Assembly: GCA_051453625.1 (NCBI GenBank) | Contig: JBOZIK010000001.1 | Span: 13,495,966 to 13,529,651, forward strand | Direction of reading: 5' to 3' | DNA: 33,686 nucleotides | From: Welwitschia mirabilis | Lineage: Eukaryota > Gnetophyta > Gnetopsida > Welwitschiales | The notes under the pieces: model-generated | The model's database searches: none | The model's input: the letters and a program-made list of their open reading frames with translations, nothing else | Told to the model about the DNA's origin: nothing | Part shown: in pieces, positions 28,785 to 33,686 of the stretch | Layout of the letters: each line of letters opens with the position of its first letter | Numbering within the stretch: position 1 is the first letter of the stretch | Made by a program: the position numbers and the translations under genes

Positions 28785-29055
28785 GATTTTTCAGGAAGAG
28801 AAACCCGAGCCTCTTCCTCAACCAGGTACTAAGTGCTCTCATCCTGTGTACACTTAAGCGCCTTCTACTTTAGATGATTTTGGTAAGATGGATTTGTCAG
28901 AGTTGAAAGATCCTAAAGTCAAAACAAAATGGATTAATTCTTGAACTAAAAGAATGGTTAAAGCAATAAGAAGGGTTGCTGTACATACTGACAGCTCCAC
29001 AATCACAGATCATAATACGGGAAACTCAAATAATGGTAAAGAATCAGACAAATAG
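28785..29055 (+). pseudogene. C-terminal coding remnant, family unrecognised
   Basis: One frame, open apart from two stops, encodes EEKPEPLPQPGTKCSHPVYT, then APSTLDDFGKMDLSELKDPK, VKTKWINS, TKRMVKAIRRVAVHTDSSTI and TDHNTGNSNNGKESDK before the TAG at 29053-29055. A T-rich, 3'-UTR-like region follows. The length of the frame and its hydrophilic, Asn/Ser-rich end suggest a genuine protein C terminus. I do not recognise the family; it may be a processed pseudogene or part of a retrotransposon. Confidence 0.4.
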
Positions 29056-29789
29056 CTTGTTTCTCTCTCATAGTGTTTACCTATCATAGCTTATTCACTA
29101 TGCTATAGATCTATTGCTAGATCTTTTGCATCTTTCTTATGGCTAAATTTTGTACTTCTGTTTGTTTTCTAGTCTAATCTTATTCCTTTCGCTGGCACTT
29201 TTGCTAACATGATCTCTGGCATTCTGTACTTAATGACTGCCTATTCTACTATTGTATTTTATGTGGCTCTTATCAAATTGTAAGTTGCTTATGCACTTAA
29301 TAGAAATAATGCTTTTCAATTGAAATGATCGTTTCACGTCAAATGATATGTTTAATGACATTGTGTTGTGTTATTAAATTTTGTGATTAGATGCTCTTTC
29401 ATTAGAGTTCCTTAAATGATGTCATCCTGTGACATGATCTCTAAGCATGTACTTTTTTCTAGCTCTGTGTATATTGCAACCATCAATTATGGGATACGAC
29501 AAAAAGAGAGCAAAAGCAATTTAATTTTCTCAACTGGCATCTCAATAGATAAAACCAAATGCAGAAGCACATTCCTCATCTCTTCAATGGTGCAGTCATG
29601 TTAGGGTTGTTCTTTAGGTATAATATATGGATGATTTACATAAGATCATGACGTTTCTTCAGATGTTTCGGCTTGTACTTGATAATGTATAAAGGTTGCA
29701 TTTATAGCTTGGTTGATGGATGATAACTTGGATATTAGATGAATGATCATGATGGTGCTCAAATCCCAAAAATGAGAGCATATTGGGGT
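29056..29789. other. Gene-free stretch
   Basis: T-rich first half, possibly the 3' untranslated part of the preceding remnant. No gene recognised; the plus-strand ORF of 62 codons (29416-29604) has no motif. Confidence 0.4.
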
Positions 29790-30010
29790 ATTTATAAGCA
29801 CCTTTGTAATTTACTACTGGCCTGGCACACGTCCAAGAGTGATAGAGCAGTAGTGTTAGGGGTTTGGTAAAGTTTGGGCTTTAAATTGGGGATATCAAAC
29901 CCATGAATGAGAATATAAGCCCATTGCAAAATTCCAAGTTTGTGACATGGTATAGAAGGAAATAAAGGGATTTTTAGGATTTGATGGAGTTCAAGGTGTA
30001 ACAAACATCA
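29790..30010 (-). repeat. Small fragment of the GATATC-leader family (copy E)
   Basis: GGGGATATCAAACCC and GGAAATAAAGGGATTTTTAGG with GATTTGATGGAGTTCAAGG match the U3 part of copy C (AGGATAAAGGGAGTTTTAGG with AGTTCATGGGATTCCAAGG at 25695-25733). Both ends are ill-defined. Confidence 0.5.
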
Positions 30011-30029
30011 AAATCCAATCTTATGTAAA

Positions 30030-30960
30030 TAATTATAGATGTGACAAGTGTATTGCTCAACGGATCACCAAAGGTATCAAAAAACTTTATTGGCTTGAAG
30101 AAACAAATATAAAAGAGGAGGAAAGTTTTTGTTGGGATATTCATAGACAACGTTTTCGTACCATTATTCAGCCAATTGTTCCATATGGATGTGTTGTTTG
30201 GGAGGTCAAATTAGTAAATAAATGCTAGAAGAAAATAGAGAAAGTTCCAAAAAAGTTCTTATTACAAGAACTTAAGGCAAAACACTAAAATCAGATGACA
30301 TTATGCTTCTAGAAACTGAATTCATGCCTTTGGAGGTAGAAGCTATATGTTGATTTGTAGCTTATGGTCATGGTCTCCTAAATTCCATTGTTGATAAATT
30401 TTCTTATAGGGCATTCCATGTGACTTAAGAAGAAAGTTGGTTTTATCAATGAAAGATTCGGTTTCAAAAATAGAACCTTGAAAAATAAATTTTTCATTGT
30501 GATCCTAAACAATTTCAAACAATTATAAAATAGAAAGCACTCTAAAGAATTTTAAAAAGCTCAAAAGGAAAGAAGCAACTTTATTTAAGAAAATATTGGA
30601 GGAGGCATTCCTGCAAACGCAATTTAAGTGATACTAATCCTCTTCATCTACAAATTTAAATTCAGAGGTTAACAGTGGGATCTCATTATTTTAGGATTGA
30701 ACCAATAGTTTCAAATCCCTCAAGAAGAGCAAATGTCTTGACTTTGTTATCTAGAATATTGTTATCATGAATATCATGTTTTTCTTAAATGTCCCTTGAT
30801 AGGTAAGATAAGAAAGAATTAAAACATAAAGCTTATAAGTTGGTTAATTTGTTTCACATTTTACCCAAAACTCTGGGCAACTTTATAGATGAAATTTTTA
30901 AGCTCATGCCATGTGCATTCCTTTTGTGCAATAGATCCCTAAAGTCCTTAGGGACACAAT
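30030..30960 (+). pseudogene. LINE (L1-like) reverse transcriptase C-terminal remnant
   Basis: The plus strand encodes CIAQRITKGIKKLYWLEE, then FRTIIQPIVPYGCVVWEVKL, KKIEKVPKKFLLQELKAKH, MLLETEFMPLEVEAIC, and farther on CYLEYCYHEYHVFLKCPLIG and KELKHKAYKLVNLFHILPKT. The order (YG-C/S-E-V-W, I-E-x-x-Q-K-x-F, L-L-L-E-x-G-x-x-P-[IL]-E, and H-x-L-x-x-C-P near the end) is that of the region following the RT domain in plant LINE ORF2 proteins. The copy has stops about every 30 codons and several frame changes. The RT catalytic part, the endonuclease and a poly-A tail are not found, so it is an internal fragment. Confidence 0.72.
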
Positions 30961-31394
30961 TTTTAAAAATAGAAGTTTCAGTTTTAGTTTCAGAAACCAC
31001 CTAAAATAAGTCCCCAAAAACTAAATTATATGTGCCAATCATCTGCCTACTAAAATAGCATAATAGGCATCACTAAAATTCATAAATAACCCCTCAAAAA
31101 CTCAGTTCTTTATTTGAACAAGTTTACATCATAAAGACGTACTTAGTATGATCATGGGAAATAGGTCATAATTGATGCTCTTCATCTCATGAAGCTTAGT
31201 CTTGTAGAAAGTAGAAGTTTCAATGATGCCAAGTTGGCAACTTTACATGGTTTTGTGTGAAAACCGTGTTTTAACACCCTTTGAAATTGATGTTTGGATG
31301 ATTTGAGATGATGTACTTTTTCCCAAACATATTTGGTTTTATTGGCGGATGCCCTTGCTTTGTAATAGTGTGTCTTAGTAACTACATGGCCCCA
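30961..31394. other. Gene-free stretch
   Basis: No gene recognised. It leads into the LTR-like block on the right without a visible target duplication. Confidence 0.4.
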
Positions 31395-32423
31395 GAAGTC
31401 CACTCTCAAAAGGTCTGGATGTCCTCACTCCTTGCAAAAGTTTGTATGAAGAGTTGCACAATTGAGAGGTGCAAACATCCCCACTCAGAAGGCCTGGATG
31501 TTCACACTCTTCGGAGGTGTTTTGTATGGGAGATTGCCCCTCTACCAAGTGCAAATGTCCCCACTATTTTAGTGTGGATGCCCCCACCCCTAGAAGTGCC
31601 TTTTTGGACCAAGAGGAGATTCGAACTGTGAATGTCCCCACTCTTTTTAGTGTGGACATCCCCGCTCTTGAAGTGACAAAAATACTCACTTTTCAAACGC
31701 GATTCTTGCTGACTTACATGTTAGATCGAATGTGAACTACTCGGCAGATTTAGTGGAAGATTTTCCCACGAATCTAGCTCAAGATTGGTAGTAAAGTTGA
31801 TACACGAATCTAGCTCAGGATTGGTAGTAAAGTTGATCCATGGATCTAGCTCAAGATTGGGAATAAAGTTGATGGATTTAAATGAGAATGATTTGAAGAT
31901 TTCTTGGAAAGGTCACTTCCATAGCTATCTAGTGAAAGCCTTCTTTTAAAAAGGAAAGGAGCTCATCATTTGAAAGGTGCTAGAAATGTACAAAAACTAT
32001 TTTGAATCTATTGCTTCCAAGTTGTTTTCCTTCTCTTCAAGTTCAATTTGTCCCATCTTTCTGCTAGGATCACATTGTAAAATCAATGCTTGAGGCACCA
32101 TTAGTTTCTTCTATTAACTACTGATGTGGTTGAGTCTAAGCCACGAAAAGACTTGCTGTTTTTAGAAGGTTGATGATCAACCAGAAATCATCATTTGCAA
32201 AGTTTGAAACGGAACTAAGGAAGAAGAGACATTTGATTCTCCCTGAAGAGTGGAGTAGGCTGATAGCTGGACCACTATAAGATCTCATGTGCTAAATTCT
32301 TTCTTTCTTTGCATTGTTTTAATAGTTTTAACCTATGCATGCAAAGTAGAATAGTGTTTGGGATTCAAGAATGTCAGACACTATTTAGCACCCCTATTCA
32401 TCGCCCCCTTCTAAGGCCTAACA
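31395..32423 (+). repeat. LTR-like block rich in TGTCCCCACTC motifs (copy 2)
   Basis: Motifs TGTCCTCACTCC, ACATCCCCACTC, TGTCCCCACTATTTTAGTG and ACATCCCCGCTC recur from 31418 to 31665. Then follow GGCAGATTTAGTGGAAGATT, TTTCTTGGAAAGGTCA, GTGGTTGAGTCTAAGCCACG, GGTTGATGATCAACCAGAAA and CTCCCTGAAGAGTGGAGTAG in the same order as copy 1 at 6743-8733. The end CGCCCCCTTCTAAGGCCTAACA is like a copia LTR 3' end. This copy has no gap, so it serves as the reference for the family; it is about 1 kb. No primer-binding site follows. Confidence 0.65.
31767..31874 (+). repeat. Three tandem units of 36 bp in LTR-like copy 2
   Basis: Units around ATCTAGCTC at 31772, 31808 and 31844 are spaced exactly 36 bases and read CACGAATCTAGCTCAAGATT then GGTAGTAAAGTTGAT with a few changes. 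Copy 1 has one such unit at about 7550. Thus a different unit was amplified in each copy. Confidence 0.92.
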
Positions 32424-33686
32424 AGTCCTTGATCCATGAGTCAAAGCCCAAATGAAGTTACTCTTTGATTTAGCACAACATTTTCAACACAATAAACTCA
32501 TATCTAATACAAAACATCGTCAATTGGAGTCCACTTCCAAACACAAGCACACCACTTGAATCCAGTGTACACCAACAAAAGAATGAGATTCACTTGTACC
32601 TCTAATCAAAGTACATAATAGGTTTTGGTCTTTCTAGTGTCTTGCATGAACTCATGGCATTCTCTGAGTCACTCTGATTGGATTTTAGCTCTAGGATACT
32701 TCACAGATTTCTCCACAAATTGCTTGCTTATTGTGGCCTCTAGCCACATCTTCCATTGCTTTGCACTTCACCTCCATTATGAAAACCATCAATACCCAAC
32801 ACGAGCCCCATTAGATTGTGGGATCCCCACTTTTTTCTTTCTTCTCTCTCTCCTTTCTTTTTTCTTAAACTGTTTTTTCTCCCTATTTTTTTTCCTTTTC
32901 TTTTTCTTTTTCCTTTTTCTTTTTTCTTTTCATTTTTGCTTCAAGTCCCTTTCCTCAACCCTAGGCAATCCCCTTTCCACCAATATCCTCCCTCTTCATT
33001 CCCTATTTTCCTCGCCCCATCTCTCCTTTCTTTTCCATGTTTCTTGGCCATTCCTCTAGTATTTTTACCCAACTCCTAAAGGCTTCCACTTTCTCCCTTC
33101 CATGCCTAGGAAGGAAGGAATCCCAATGCCCCTTCCATGTGGAAGGAGGACTCCTCCATCTTCTGAAGCAACACCCTAGCCTATCTTCCATGGTTGTAGC
33201 ACCTCTTCCTAACTCTTTGACCTTTCAGCATCCCAAATGCATGGGGTCCATTCAAGACTAAGTCCTTCACTAGTGGGAACCAACTCATACCTCCATGTTG
33301 CTTACCTAGGGAATCTCCTAAATCTCTCTCTATCATCCCTGCCTTGACCATTAGAAGATCTCTCAAGGACCTTCCGCTCTTGCTTTCTTCTTTGTTACTC
33401 TGCTTCCTCTCCATCTAATCCTCTTTTCCTCCTTGTACCTCCCCTTAGACGTGAAAGGAGAAGATCCTCTCTTTCCTTTCCACACTTAAGGCATGAAAGG
33501 CGTCACTACTGCCTCTCTCTTTCTCCACCTTTTGACACCCACAAGAATCTATTTTGAATAGACAACTCTATTACAAATCTAACAACAAGAAAGTACTTGA
33601 GCAAAAATAGAACAGCAGGCATACAAAAGAAACAACACAGAATTTACGTGGTTCGGGCTCTTGTTACCCTACGTCCACGAGAAGCA
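32424..33686. other. Gene-free right end with pyrimidine-rich tract and dispersed repeat end
   Basis: No gene recognised. 32825-33060 is strongly pyrimidine-rich on the plus strand (TTTTTTCTTTCTTCTCTCTC); its open frames are Phe/Leu/Ser low complexity. The minus-strand frames at 33003-33191 and 33181-33414 have no motif I know. The last 60 bases (TTACGTGGTTCGG...CTACGTCCACG) are a dispersed plant repeat motif with a weaker relative at 11205-11250. Confidence 0.5.

Noticed and set aside
32625-33079. Long plus-strand frames as a secreted or membrane protein gene
   Set aside because: The frames consist of Phe/Leu/Ser from a pyrimidine-rich tract, overlap each other in two frames and lack a recognisable domain.

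Overview
This window is nuclear DNA from a seed plant with a large, repeat-rich genome. The evidence is one clean spliced exon of the plant enzyme ureidoglycolate amidohydrolase (UAH), surrounded by decayed plant LTR retrotransposons of both superfamilies, a LINE, SINE-like elements and foldback-type repeats. The age of the elements and the long gene-free stretches would fit a gymnosperm or a large-genome angiosperm, but the sequence does not decide this. There is no sign of a bacterial operon, CRISPR array, rRNA or functional tRNA. Ten N gaps (10 to 929 bases) interrupt the window, and several reading frames that look long run through N only.

Layout. Positions 86-5128 hold a Ty1/copia element on the minus strand, 5' truncated relative to the window start: RT, integrase, protease and gag domains, a primer-binding site and a 5' LTR, all full of stops and frameshifts. 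6743-8733 is an LTR-like block with many GGATGTCCCCACTC-type motifs; a relative lies at 31395-32423, and another copia-type LTR end lies at 28413. The UAH exon is at 9324-9415 (minus), in sequence that otherwise looks intronic. 11611-12010 holds a tRNA-like element and a fragment of an LTR. 12715-13550 is a Ty3/gypsy integrase remnant (minus). Three copies of a GATTCCGGC-rich repeat with terminal inverted repeats occur at 13774, 15374-15811 and 23500; the middle one is complete. On the plus strand 15930-17008 carries an old, unrecognised coiled-coil-like reading frame that has been split by a SINE with a 12-bp target duplication.

The most interesting part is 17320-25814. It is a minus-strand family of Ty3/gypsy-type elements arranged head to tail. 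Each leader has an array of GATATC-centred units between the probable primer-binding site and gag, and the arrays of two copies align unit by unit. This leader array is the best candidate for something undescribed. Further right are a plus-strand gypsy gag remnant (27551-27935), an unrecognised coding tail (28785-29055), a plus-strand LINE reverse-transcriptase C-terminal remnant (30030-30960) and a pyrimidine-rich right end.

How the parts work together: they do not form a pathway. The only probable host gene is UAH (last step of purine-ring nitrogen release), of which one exon is visible. Everything else is mobile-element debris, possibly lying in or near a very large UAH intron. A recurrent theme is perfect or near-perfect short tandem duplication (16 to 42 bp) at many unrelated sites.
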